A DNA stretch of 27,014 bases from Gracilaria caudata (Eukaryota; Rhodophyta; Florideophyceae; Gracilariales; Gracilariaceae), in assembly GCA_030374735.1 (NCBI GenBank), contig JASCIV010000272.1, forward strand, positions 1-27,014. Reading direction: 5' to 3'. The position numbers were made by a program, and so were the translations under genes. Each line of letters opens with the position of its first letter. Position 1 is the first letter of the stretch. This document shows positions 16,994-26,326 of this stretch, one piece after another. Below the pieces are notes generated by a model that saw nothing but the letters and a program-made list of their open reading frames with translations, had not been told where the DNA came from and made no database searches.

Positions 16994-19639
16994 ATGGGTG
17001 GCTGCGTGTCTGCTACTCAACCAAACGGTCCGCGTCCGAGTTCTGCTGCCTCACGTCTACCGCAAGATTCCGCTGCACAGTTTTCCACTGCCGATACCGC
17101 TTCGAAGTTGACACCGATGTCAAGTGCCAGCGAACAGCCACATTCCTCTAGGGAATCACACGCATCCGAAAACGCTCAGCCGAGAACCAATTCCCCGCCA
17201 CCGTCCCCTAGAGCCACCGATACCAGCCCAACAACCCACAAAACGATACATCACTCTGCAGACAACTCAATTAGTACCCAACCGCCTCTTTCTCATCTCT
17301 ACCAAAACGGTTTCATCACCCCTCTGTCAGCACAATTCAAGCGAAGTCATGGAAAAGTTCCACAGCTTAAGTGGCAACAGCACAAGCTCCACATTAAAGG
17401 TCTGGTGCACGAGCCCAAAGTCTTCACAATGAACGAACTGGCATCCATGCCGTGCGTAACCATGCCAGTTTCAATCACGTCTGCTGCAAACAGAGCGAAA
17501 GAACTGAACATGTTACAGTCAACCGAAGCCCTTAACTGGGGTGCTGCCGCCACGCATTGCTCGCTTTGGACGGGCGTTCGTCTCTCCCATCTTCTCAATC
17601 TGTGCCAAATCGACGTTTCACGTTCAAAGCACGTGCATTTCGAAGCTTCTGAGTTGGAAGCATTGCCGAAAGGACCTTTTAGTTGCTCCATCGATATTTC
17701 TACCGCACTCAATCCGTTTTCGGATGTTCTGATTGCCTATAAACAGAACGGAGAACATCTGAGTGCGGAACACGGGTTTCCCGTTCGCGTCATTGTTCCT
17801 GGCTGGATCGGAGCTCGAATGGTGAAATGGCTGAGTACAATTGAAGTGGCTGAGTCACCTGTGGATAATTATTACTACCGCTTTGAGAATAGAATCTTTC
17901 CCTCCTTTGTGGATCGCAAACTTGCCGACTCGCAACTTTATTGGTATCAAGAGCAGTATGCCTTCAATGAGCTAAATATAAACTCTGTCATCGTTCATCC
18001 TTCTCATCAACACGTACTAAAACTCGAGGGCAAAACGTTTGAAATCCAAGGCTACGCCTATGCTGGAAGCGGAAAAAAGATCACTAGAGTGGAGCTGTCG
18101 CTCGACAATGGACTCTCATGGAATGTTTGCAGCCTGACTTTTCCAGAAGAAGAATTTAGCCATGCGACCCAATATGGCAAGTACTACTGTTGGATGTTTT
18201 GGAAATATGATGTCCAAATATCTGTTCTGCTCAAAGCCCTGAAACGTTCTGGTGAATTGCGTTGTCGAGCATGGGATCAATCTAACAACACGCAACCGAG
18301 AGAGATAAATTGGAATTTGCTGGGATGTGGCAACAACGCTCACTACATTGTGAAGAGCAAACTGCTTCCTGGCGCCGAAAACCGGGATGCTGGAAAGGAA
18401 GCTACGAAAGCTGCAGCGTGTATCAAGTTTCTTCACCCAACAGTCGCCGGTAGCAATCACGGGGGATGGATGGAAATTCCGACGTTTGGGAAGGCAAGTG
18501 TCTCAGAGAGTCCAGAAGAAGAAAAAGAAATTTCTGCCATGAAGCCACCTTTGCCTTCAGGGAGCGTTGTTAAGAAGGATCAGAAAAGCAGACGTGAAAG
18601 TGGGTCTGAGCCCGAGAATAGATCCATATCTCAATCTTCAGTTCTTTCAAATACGGAGAAAACTGAATCCGAGACGAATTTAAGAGTTTATTCGCTGAGG
18701 GGGCTCAGTATACCAGGTGAGGAAGTATACGAACCCTTCCCTGAGCCAAGACGTTCAAGAAGTACCGAAATTGCGACAAGTACACAGCAGAAAGCATCAG
18801 AGGAAATGGTAAACTCAAATATGAATGCTTCCGGAGGTGAGGGAGATGAGAAACCAGTGAAAGCATTGGACCCGGATGCGTGGTTGAGTTTTGAGCTTGT
18901 GGACAAGAAGATAATATCTTATGACACACGCCTTTTCAAATTCAAGCTTCCCTCCAAGAATCATTATCTCGGGGTTCCAGTGGGTCAACACATTCTAGCC
19001 CGGACAATGATCAATGGAAATCCGTTGATACGGGCTTACACGCCGATTTCAAGTGAGAAAGAACTAGGCTATTTTACGCTTTGTATAAAGGTCTATTTTG
19101 CAGGAGCCGATCCCAAACATCCCGATGGAGGGAAAATGTCTCAGTTCATGGAGTGCTTACTTCTGGGAGATAAAATGAGTATCACTGGCCCGCATGGGAA
19201 TGTGCATTACAAAGGGAATGGACTTTTTAGCTTCCAGACGAAAGAGAAAAGGTATCGGAAGGTAGGTCTGATATGTGGTGGAACAGGGATCACCCCAGCG
19301 TTTCAAGTGATGCATTCCGTTTATCAAAACTCGTCTGATGAAACGGACATCTCACTGCTGTACGCAAATCGCTCACACTTCGACATACTTCTGCAAGCAG
19401 ACCTGGACCTAATGGCAGAGAAACGAGATAACATTCATGTATGGTATACGCTGGAGAAGATCCCAAATATCTGGATGTACAGTCAGGGCTTGGTCACAGA
19501 GCAGATGATACGGGATCGTATCCCAGAACCAGCTGAGGATACGCTCATCGTTTTGTGTGGGCCGCCGGAAATGGTTTCTTTGTGCACGTTAAGTTTGCGA
19601 AGCATTGGTCACGACCTGCAGAATGTAAGGCATTTCTAG
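16994..19639 (+). CDS. Nitrate-reductase-like protein lacking the heme domain and the Mo-ligand Cys
   Basis: Homologue of eukaryotic assimilatory NAD(P)H:nitrate reductase, normally Mo-domain / dimerisation / cytochrome b5 / FAD / NADH. The first in-frame ATG (16994) gives 881 residues beginning MGGCVS; the frame is open upstream only through non-ATG codons. The Mo-pterin domain starts near residue 97 (HLYQNGFITP). The active-site segment reads PVSITSAANRAKELNM, with Ser163 where the family has the Mo-ligating Cys. EHGFPVRVIVPGWIGARMVKWL and NELNINSVI are intact, as is the dimerisation domain to GGWME (490-494). Residues 495-625 are a Ser/Glu/Lys-rich linker with no HPGG or other cytochrome b5 motif. 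The reductase part is complete: RAYTPIS (from 680, FAD), GGTGITP (762-768) and CGPPEM with the conserved Cys855 (NADH). Nitrate reduction by the usual route seems unlikely. It may be a repurposed or decaying paralogue, yet the frame is clean. Confidence 0.9.
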   Translation: MGGCVSATQPNGPRPSSAASRLPQDSAAQFSTADTASKLTPMSSASEQPHSSRESHASENAQPRTNSPPPSPRATDTSPTTHKTIHHSADNSISTQPPLSHLYQNGFITPLSAQFKRSHGKVPQLKWQQHKLHIKGLVHEPKVFTMNELASMPCVTMPVSITSAANRAKELNMLQSTEALNWGAAATHCSLWTGVRLSHLLNLCQIDVSRSKHVHFEASELEALPKGPFSCSIDISTALNPFSDVLIAYKQNGEHLSAEHGFPVRVIVPGWIGARMVKWLSTIEVAESPVDNYYYRFENRIFPSFVDRKLADSQLYWYQEQYAFNELNINSVIVHPSHQHVLKLEGKTFEIQGYAYAGSGKKITRVELSLDNGLSWNVCSLTFPEEEFSHATQYGKYYCWMFWKYDVQISVLLKALKRSGELRCRAWDQSNNTQPREINWNLLGCGNNAHYIVKSKLLPGAENRDAGKEATKAAACIKFLHPTVAGSNHGGWMEIPTFGKASVSESPEEEKEISAMKPPLPSGSVVKKDQKSRRESGSEPENRSISQSSVLSNTEKTESETNLRVYSLRGLSIPGEEVYEPFPEPRRSRSTEIATSTQQKASEEMVNSNMNASGGEGDEKPVKALDPDAWLSFELVDKKIISYDTRLFKFKLPSKNHYLGVPVGQHILARTMINGNPLIRAYTPISSEKELGYFTLCIKVYFAGADPKHPDGGKMSQFMECLLLGDKMSITGPHGNVHYKGNGLFSFQTKEKRYRKVGLICGGTGITPAFQVMHSVYQNSSDETDISLLYANRSHFDILLQADLDLMAEKRDNIHVWYTLEKIPNIWMYSQGLVTEQMIRDRIPEPAEDTLIVLCGPPEMVSLCTLSLRSIGHDLQNVRHF

Positions 19640-19835
19640 TAGACGTAGTGGAGGTCTGGATTCCTATTTCTTGTCGCGAAGCAAGACAGGCACTTCAGTA
19701 AGGTCATTACCATTGTAGCTCATTCTGTTGTTGTGTACAAAAAGTATCTACGTATAAAACTCGTTTCGCACCTATGAAAATACATTGCGAATGCTGGTTG
19801 GCTTCAAGTCACACGATGTGAAACCTGCTTCGAAC

Positions 19836-20879
19836 TCAAATCTTGTTCATTGAATCCCCGTCGTCTGCACAGCACAACACGTATTGAGCTTCCTTTCCTC
19901 GTCCCTTGCGCTTCAAAACTGCGGCATTTCGAATTGGGTACGTCTGATCGTCGTCCATTCGTACAGTTCTGCTCAACACCTGACGCGCATTTGCTACGTC
20001 GTACAACCCCTTCCCTCTTACGAAGCAAGTGAAACAGAGCAAAGATATCGAAATTGACCATATTGTCAGCAGCAAAACTGCAATTGGTGTAGGTACTTTC
20101 GTTCCTTGTTTCTGCTCATATTCAAACTCGCAAACATCTTCAACAGAATCTAACAACACGTTCTTACGAAAAAAGTAACTATTTGAGTTCTCATTTGCAG
20201 CCATTCGCTTCGAAAGAAACGGCAGCAAATTGTCGTTAACTTCAAACAAAAGCTCAGTCCTCGTAAAAACAGCTTCTTCATCGAAAAGGGAAGCACCATC
20301 GCCTTGGTCACTCATCCATAGATCAGATCCTTCTTTCTTTACCCATGCACAACTGGGTTCTAAACCAAAGGTAGAGCAACCACGCGTTGCACCCAAAGTA
20401 CCAAGTAGCTTCTCTTCATCAAATTTGAAACGGTATGACGCAGAATCACTGCACACAACTTTGGCCGAAGTCAAACTCATGTTTCCCAAAAACACGGCGG
20501 CATTGTTCGCGGAAACCTGCACACAACTTGCGAACACATGTCTTGCCTTTTCGGTGAAAACGTGCTCTGAAAAGTTTGTGTTTACGGAGAGACGCAAAGA
20601 GACGCAATCCTCCTCTCTCTTTGACATAATCGTGGTTGGTGAGGAGAAAGACGAAAACACAACTTCTAGGACGATGAAGCTGACGAGCGGAAGAATTTGA
20701 GCGAAGCGTACTCGTCTTACGTGCGCTTTTAGGAAAAGTAGATGACCATTCTGAAGAAGAGCGTATTCCCGAAGAGAGATAATGTTTCGGAGCGATTTCA
20801 GAAGAAACAATTCGGTGATGCAGCTTGTCATGGACACCAGTATACTTACGAGTGGCGATGGCAACGCAATGACAACCAT
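19836..20879 (-). CDS. Two-pass membrane protein, copy 1 of a tandem pair
   Basis: Predicted 347-residue membrane protein, ATG at 20879. A hydrophobic N-terminal stretch (1-25) and a membrane helix at about 58-79 precede a roughly 185-residue Cys-containing extracellular region with sequons (NFS, NMS). A second strong helix follows (265-287, VLLLTIWSISISLLCFTCFV), then a basic/acidic cytosolic tail. Motif order and helix placement match the neighbouring gene at 21403-22407: LGNMSLTSAKVVC against LANSSLVNAEVRC, and C-E-F before the last helix in both. They are therefore tandem paralogues. I do not recognise a known family, enzyme or channel motif. A surface receptor or adhesion-like role is only a guess. 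No TATA box is clear. Downstream it converges with the nitrate-reductase-like gene, leaving 196 bp between stops. Confidence 0.75.
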   Translation of the reverse strand: MVVIALPSPLVSILVSMTSCITELFLLKSLRNIISLREYALLQNGHLLFLKAHVRRVRFAQILPLVSFIVLEVVFSSFSSPTTIMSKREEDCVSLRLSVNTNFSEHVFTEKARHVFASCVQVSANNAAVFLGNMSLTSAKVVCSDSASYRFKFDEEKLLGTLGATRGCSTFGLEPSCAWVKKEGSDLWMSDQGDGASLFDEEAVFTRTELLFEVNDNLLPFLSKRMAANENSNSYFFRKNVLLDSVEDVCEFEYEQKQGTKVPTPIAVLLLTIWSISISLLCFTCFVRGKGLYDVANARQVLSRTVRMDDDQTYPIRNAAVLKRKGRGKEAQYVLCCADDGDSMNKI

Positions 20880-21402
20880 CGCTGCACCTGCTGGATTAGG
20901 AATGAACGTCTCTCACGCATGAAGTGAAAGGTTTATGGGGGCTGTCGTGTGTCCTTGACTGCAAACAACGGAGGTAAACGCTAGTGCAGTACGAGTCATT
21001 GACGTGTCTCAAGGGGGAGATCCAGAACCTCTTATTCCTGGACAACTCGTTACCGAATGCTGCAATGCTGGATCTTCTTCATTTAACCTTATTTTGCTTT
21101 CAATGCATTCCAGCAAGCTAGATAGAAGAAACCATCACATAAGCGCATCTAATCCTCGAATGCTTTTTAGCTCGAAGCAGTTTTCGTCGGTCCAATCGAC
21201 TCCTGGCACGTCGAGTACGATTTTGTTCACTGAACAGCCATGCCCAAAAGCAGACGTTTAGTTCCGAACGTCGAGTTGAAAACCCCTGCACATATAGGAT
21301 TCAAAAGCACTCGTCTTCGTAAAGAATGTCTGTTTTTATTGGTTCCTGAAACACAGGAAGGTCACGATAACCACACATTAGCTTCCCAATACCGAAATCG
21401 AA
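20880..21402. other. Spacer between the tandem membrane-protein genes
   Basis: About 520 bp holding the 5' flank of copy 1 and the 3' flank of copy 2. A minus-strand AATAAA (plus-strand TTTATT, 21335-21340) lies about 65 bp past the copy 2 stop and is a good polyadenylation signal candidate. The small open frames here have no motif. Confidence 0.5.
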
Positions 21403-22407
21403 TTAAGACAGCGTTGCATAGAGCACACGGGTTCCATCCGATTTCTTGGCATGGACAAAACCATCATGAACAACCTTTTCTTCATGGTCCGCAACGCTGG
21501 GAAGTCTTACTAACGCCCAGTTCGTAGGATCTCCTATGTCGAAGAAAAGAGGTTTAGACCTTCTCCGTAACTTTAGAACAACATGTATTCCAAATGATAA
21601 ACACCACATCAAGACCAACAGAACGAAAAGGAACAATGGTATTGTTGTAACATCCTTGCTCTCGAAGAATTCACACGAAGTCGAAAAGGATCCGAAGAAA
21701 ACGTTGGACACAAACGCGTCATACTCTGACCTACTTGTAATAGCCGACTGGAGCACGCTTCTACTTATCGTTTCTTGGTCGCTGGGTTCAAAGAATAACT
21801 TGACATCGTAGAACCCAATTTCATCAACTTCGTTTTCTTCACTCACAATTGTGGAGAAGCTGAATACATCATCGGAGAGTTTGGTAAACGTACAGATCCC
21901 AAGCAGGCAATGCTTGGTGGATCCATTCAAGCTTCTCACATCAACTCCCACAGGCATTTCACAAGATGGCGTTTCCGCACATCGAACCTCAGCATTGACG
22001 AGACTGGAATTGGCGAGGTAGATCAACATTCTGTCATCGACAGAGCGACTGCAAGAGAACACAGCCGAATGCGCTTTGTAGGGTTTCTCGAACGAACCAA
22101 ATTTGGTATCAGTTTTCAGACCAAGTCTTTCGCATGGTTTCATCAACGGAACTTGTTGCGTATCTGCATCCATAAAGAAACCAACCACAAGCTCGATACC
22201 AAAGAAGAGAACGAGAGAAGTGGCGAGCAGAAGAAGCTTCACTGTGCGGTGCCGTCGAGCAGACAAAGGCCTTGCACGATCTAAACCTCTGCATTCGAAT
22301 TCAGAATTCACTAGCAGGAATGCATCTGAAGCGCATACTTCTGCCGCGGCATTGACGACAGTGACGATGAGGGAGACATATTGCGATTTAATGCCGATGA
22401 CAAACAT
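21403..22407 (-). CDS. Two-pass membrane protein, copy 2 of a tandem pair
   Basis: Predicted 334-residue membrane protein, ATG at 22407. The N-terminal 56 residues are moderately hydrophobic and end in a basic patch (RARPLSARRHRTVK), followed by a helix at about 57-77 (LLLLATSLVLFFGIELVVGFF). The extracellular region (80-255) has at least seven Cys and sequons (NSS, NGS). A second helix (256-278) is followed by RRRSKP and a C-terminal tail of about 50 residues. The basic patches on the outer side of each helix suggest both ends are cytosolic. It shares order of motifs with the copy at 19836-20879 but is well diverged, so the duplication is not recent. Family and function are unknown. No intron is apparent. 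Confidence 0.75.
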   Translation of the reverse strand: MFVIGIKSQYVSLIVTVVNAAAEVCASDAFLLVNSEFECRGLDRARPLSARRHRTVKLLLLATSLVLFFGIELVVGFFMDADTQQVPLMKPCERLGLKTDTKFGSFEKPYKAHSAVFSCSRSVDDRMLIYLANSSLVNAEVRCAETPSCEMPVGVDVRSLNGSTKHCLLGICTFTKLSDDVFSFSTIVSEENEVDEIGFYDVKLFFEPSDQETISRSVLQSAITSRSEYDAFVSNVFFGSFSTSCEFFESKDVTTIPLFLFVLLVLMWCLSFGIHVVLKLRRRSKPLFFDIGDPTNWALVRLPSVADHEEKVVHDGFVHAKKSDGTRVLYATLS

Positions 22408-23633
22408 CTAGACTCCACAACCAGAGTAAACAGTGAACAGTGAACGAATACGATGCAGGTTTGCATGAAGATAGCAATGAGATTGAGGGACGGTATGAGG
22501 GATGATGATGCTGAGGTTTCAATGCGTGAAATCGGCGCTGAAGGCGAACCTTATCTCAGGTTGGAGCCCGCCTTAGGATAGTTTCAGTGTCCTAACGCGG
22601 GAGAGCACCCAGTAGTTGTCAAAATTCTGCAGAAAAGGGGAGGAAGACGTCCGCAACGATACGGCGAAGTGGTAATTAATTGAAGCATTATGGGTGTCAA
22701 ACGGGATAATGCTTGGCAATCGTCTGCTGAGATGGACAATGAGCAATTTACTGTTACGGGTACTGGTGAGTCACAACTCGGCTGGTATCTTGAGAGCAGC
22801 GTGAGACAAGGAATAAGTCGATCCTCCTTTCGAAACGAATTCCTTAAATTGTCTGTCAAGCAATCACTAAGTGATTGCTTGACAGACAAATAAGTCTTAT
22901 TCCCCTGCATTTAACCTCAGATTGTAGTGGGGAAAAGGGGCTTAATATGTCCCCTTTCTTATCCAGTTTTATTGAGCAGTTGTCTCCCTCCTGGAGTTGA
23001 AAGCGACCGAGAGACATGAAAATATCTGTATGCTCTGCTGAATAAGGCAAGGATTAATCTCCTTGGCTAGGAACCTTTCGAATATCAGTTGCCGGCAACA
23101 CCACCAACGATTATGTGTGACAATCTCCACCAACGCACCTGTCAATGACATGAATGAGTGAGAATGACTTTGAGGACAAGATTGGAACCACGAGCGAGAT
23201 TCTTCCCTGTTGGCATTTCCTCATATGGAAAGCATGTGCCGGAACAGTATCTGGTAGGCGATATCTACATCACAGAATGTTAATGGATGCGATCGTAAAC
23301 AGTTAAAGGGAAGGCCTATGTATGTGCCATCGCTCAAGAACTGCATTGGTGAGCGAGAGGCTAACAAGAGACAAGCAGCTGCGTAATAATATTATTATTG
23401 ACACTATATGCTTCGCACCGCCTACAAAGCAAAACGGGTAAAGGGATTTTGATTAATTATCAGAAAGTGTGTGGTACTCTCTTCCTTGTCTTGTTGGCAA
23501 AAGCCCTCTGAAGCTGACACTCATAAGAAAGCATTTCCTACGCGATTCGGCAGATATGATTGCCCTCATATTCTCTCGTTTGATCGCACCTTGCCCTCGC
23601 TTCACTCAAGCAACACCGGTACATTGCTACGGA
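22408..23633. other. Spacer with a long palindrome and no supported gene
   Basis: About 1.2 kb between divergent genes. Apart from the palindrome at 22849-22889 with outer arms at 22810 and 22896, I see only short non-conserved frames. The open frame upstream of 23634 begins at GTG and is not taken as coding. Confidence 0.5.
22810..22903. repeat. Long palindrome (20-bp arms) inside outer inverted repeats
   Basis: Exact 20-bp arms 22849-22868 and 22870-22889 flank one central A (22869). Outer arms GGAATAAG (22810-22817) and CTTATTCC (22896-22903) lie outside, separated by unpaired sequence on the left only. AATAAGTC also occurs as a direct repeat at 22812 and 22889. The one-base-centre design is the same as that of the hairpin at 16631-16693, though the sequences differ. 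Confidence 0.9.
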
Positions 23634-24254
23634 ATGGCTTTTCTGCTGTGTTTGTTCTTCTTGCTGCCAATTGTATCCGCCGTCGAGAATGTCACGATTA
23701 TCTTCTGCAATGGAGCACAAGGATGTGGAACCGACAGCGGATTACTGGTCAATTGCGGGGCAATCAACGCAACAGACGGCATAGTATTTCTGAAGGCATT
23801 CGAGTTTGAAGACTCTTTCTTCGTCACTGAGAAGTTCGTCATCCCGAGCACTTCTTTGAGACTGACAGTAGATCCGGATGACTCACCCATTGACCTTCCC
23901 TCCCCGTCACCTTCTGTATTGGTCTCCGCGACTCCCTCCTCGTCACCCCCACCATCGCCTTCACCATCACCCTCTGCATCACAACAAGCTTCCGGAGCCA
24001 TGCTTGATCTCCATTCACCGTATAGATTTCTAAAGGATGATACGGGGCGAATGCTTTCGTGTTCGAAGATCTTTCCAGAGGTATTCAGAATTGGACGTTA
24101 TTTTCCAAAGCGTGATGACATCGGCATGGATTGCAGGGCGGCTTCGAGAATATCGGACATAAGGAGATGTGGTGATAGAACTTCTAAAGTTTGTCATAGG
24201 TCCCAGGGCGAAGCCTCGAGATTGCTTTCCTTCATTCAGAACCTTTTCTTCTGA
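23634..24254 (+). CDS. Small secreted protein with Pro/Ser-rich linker, possibly truncated
   Basis: From ATG 23634 the frame gives 206 residues with a strong signal peptide (MAFLLCLFFLLPIVSA), a short Cys-containing module with sequons (NVTIIFCNGAQGCGTDSG, NCGAINATDG), then a SPSPS-type low-complexity linker (about residues 87-120). Such linkers normally join folded extracellular modules. Here the following roughly 85 residues do not look like a domain and are rich in Arg and Ser, so the original C-terminal module may have been lost by frameshift or rearrangement. ATG 23556 would also be in frame but would bury the signal peptide, so 23634 is preferred. Function is unknown. A cell-wall or extracellular matrix role is a guess from architecture. 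Confidence 0.5.
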   Translation: MAFLLCLFFLLPIVSAVENVTIIFCNGAQGCGTDSGLLVNCGAINATDGIVFLKAFEFEDSFFVTEKFVIPSTSLRLTVDPDDSPIDLPSPSPSVLVSATPSSSPPPSPSPSPSASQQASGAMLDLHSPYRFLKDDTGRMLSCSKIFPEVFRIGRYFPKRDDIGMDCRAASRISDIRRCGDRTSKVCHRSQGEASRLLSFIQNLFF

Positions 24255-26326
24255 GTGAAAAGGCCCCACAATACGTTTTAGCAAAGAGTACTTGGAAGGG
24301 AGTATGGACAGATGCATTGCAAGTTTTGTTGGTTGCGTATCATAGTTCGAGGCCTGAGGCCCCGACCTATTAAACAAGCTTGCTATAGATGATGACTGTC
24401 GCGCTGTTGGCGCTTTTGATAACACTTATACTCCGCTGAACTCCCCGCGGCAGAGGGAAAATAAAGTAGAACAAATGCAATACATTTCGTTTTGCTATCA
24501 GAGCAATGCGAAGCAAGCTCCGCTAAACGTTCGCGAAGCTCTCACAGCTTCGAAAATATTTAAACCACCATAATAGCACAGCCCTACTAAGAAACGGGAT
24601 GAGTTGGTTTACAGCAAATCGAGGGTTTCTCTAAGAACAAAACCAATCTGAAGCAGCAACAAGCTGTTTTCAGGTAGTTCTAACCTTCCACTTGGTACAC
24701 ACCCGAAACGTCCTCCTATACTTAAGAATGCTCGCTTTTTCTTTAAAGAAAGCATTAGGATGCAATTAAAACAACTTCGAAAATTACGCCCATTGTTTTA
24801 GGCACTGTACATCTTGCAAAATAGATGCCTACAGTCTTTACTTTTCTTAACTTTGCAAATTTAATGCATGAAATCCAACATTAAACCTTTCGCAGTTTAC
24901 AAATATATATTTATAATTATAAATACGCACGAAGTTAGAAAACATCTTTTCAAAAAAGTTCTAGCAAAAAAATTCAAAGGCTCTCTCAAAAGTTCAATAG
25001 TAATTTTCTTTAATATTAAAGTGCTAAGTACTTTATAAACATTTTTTAATTTATTATTCATAGCTAAAGTTAGAAGTATCCATAATTTTACTTAGCATAA
25101 AATATTTATACAAAAATAAATATAAAATTAATTTCAATTTTTTAAAACAAACCAAAACCACTGCATTCAAATAAACTTCAGACAGCTCATTTTTTACGTT
25201 TTCGGCCAACTAAATGTTATTGTCAATAATTTTCAACAGATTAAAAATATCTTTTAATAAATTTGACCGCTGTAACTAAGACAAACTATTTTAAACCTAT
25301 GAATTATGGATAAATACACTTTTTCTCTCGTGTATAATAAAAACAAGTAGAATTCTTAATTTTTATATACCAAAAATTTTTGAACCTTACGGATGACATT
25401 TTTTTAAATAAGCTTCTTAATATTTTTATTTTCTAACCTTCTTGAACACAAAATTTAGTATATACTAAAGATCAAAATACGTAGTATGTACTGCAGTGAA
25501 AACGACATCCAATTTTGTATTCAATGAGGGTATGAGTATTCATATTTGATACTGGCCAGAAACACGTAATGATGCAGTTACACCTTGTTCAGATCTCTGT
25601 AGTTTTCGCATTAAATGTTTTAATAATCCTGGTTCTTCTATTAGATCTCTTGTTTTGATTCATACCAGTATATATGAAGAAAGTAGAGCGAATTAAAGGA
25701 TTACGCATTTCTGTTCAGAATAGTAGCCCAGAGCTCTTTACTATAGAATTATGCACCATCTTTGGAGCAGAACGACCCACTACCTCAGACAGTACCCAGA
25801 AGACAGAGTACTTCTTTATACAGACAACCCTTGGTATAGTGATACCGCAGTAGTAGAATATCCAGGGTATAAGGATCCACCCTCTGGCTACCAGACTTCT
25901 ACCCCTTCAAAACGTAGTCCCTTCACAGGTTTTATGAATAAGGATACAACAATACCAACTGCGCCCCACGAAATCTTAAAACCTCATACAGAAGGCCATT
26001 TTTGAAACATGCAACCCTTAATAGACGCATAGACCGTTTTGAATTTAAACTTGGATAGGCTCGCCTAAATAGCAAGACAATGACCTTGTAGTCTACAACA
26101 TCATCGCCATGCTCCAAGCTGTAAAATGCCAGAAATGCCGTCCCAGAATACAGTCTGCAGACTTGAAATTCAAACCTAGGTTACAATATACAAACCAAAA
26201 ACTGTATCTCACGAAATGTACTCTACAATTGAAACCATCTACGAAAGTATCATGAACTTCTCACAAAATAAATAAACCTTCTTGTAACAGAAGTGTTTGT
26301 GTTTCAAACGATTGTACGACCACACT
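24255..26326. other. AT-rich spacer without a supported gene
   Basis: Two kilobases, very AT-rich between about 24700 and 25700 with frequent stops in all frames. An ATG frame at 25751-26005 (84 codons) has no recognisable motif and is not called. Probably transposon-derived or gene-desert DNA; no tRNA, hairpin or terminal repeat was recognised. Confidence 0.55.

Noticed and set aside
24250..24390. Frame reading WTDALQVLLVAYHSSRPEAP, vaguely like a retrotransposon integrase tail
   Set aside because: Too short, interrupted by stops, and without the catalytic integrase motifs nearby.
25751..26005. 84-codon ATG frame in the AT-rich spacer before the pogo element
   Set aside because: Composition is slightly gene-like, but there is no motif, promoter or homology I can recognise.
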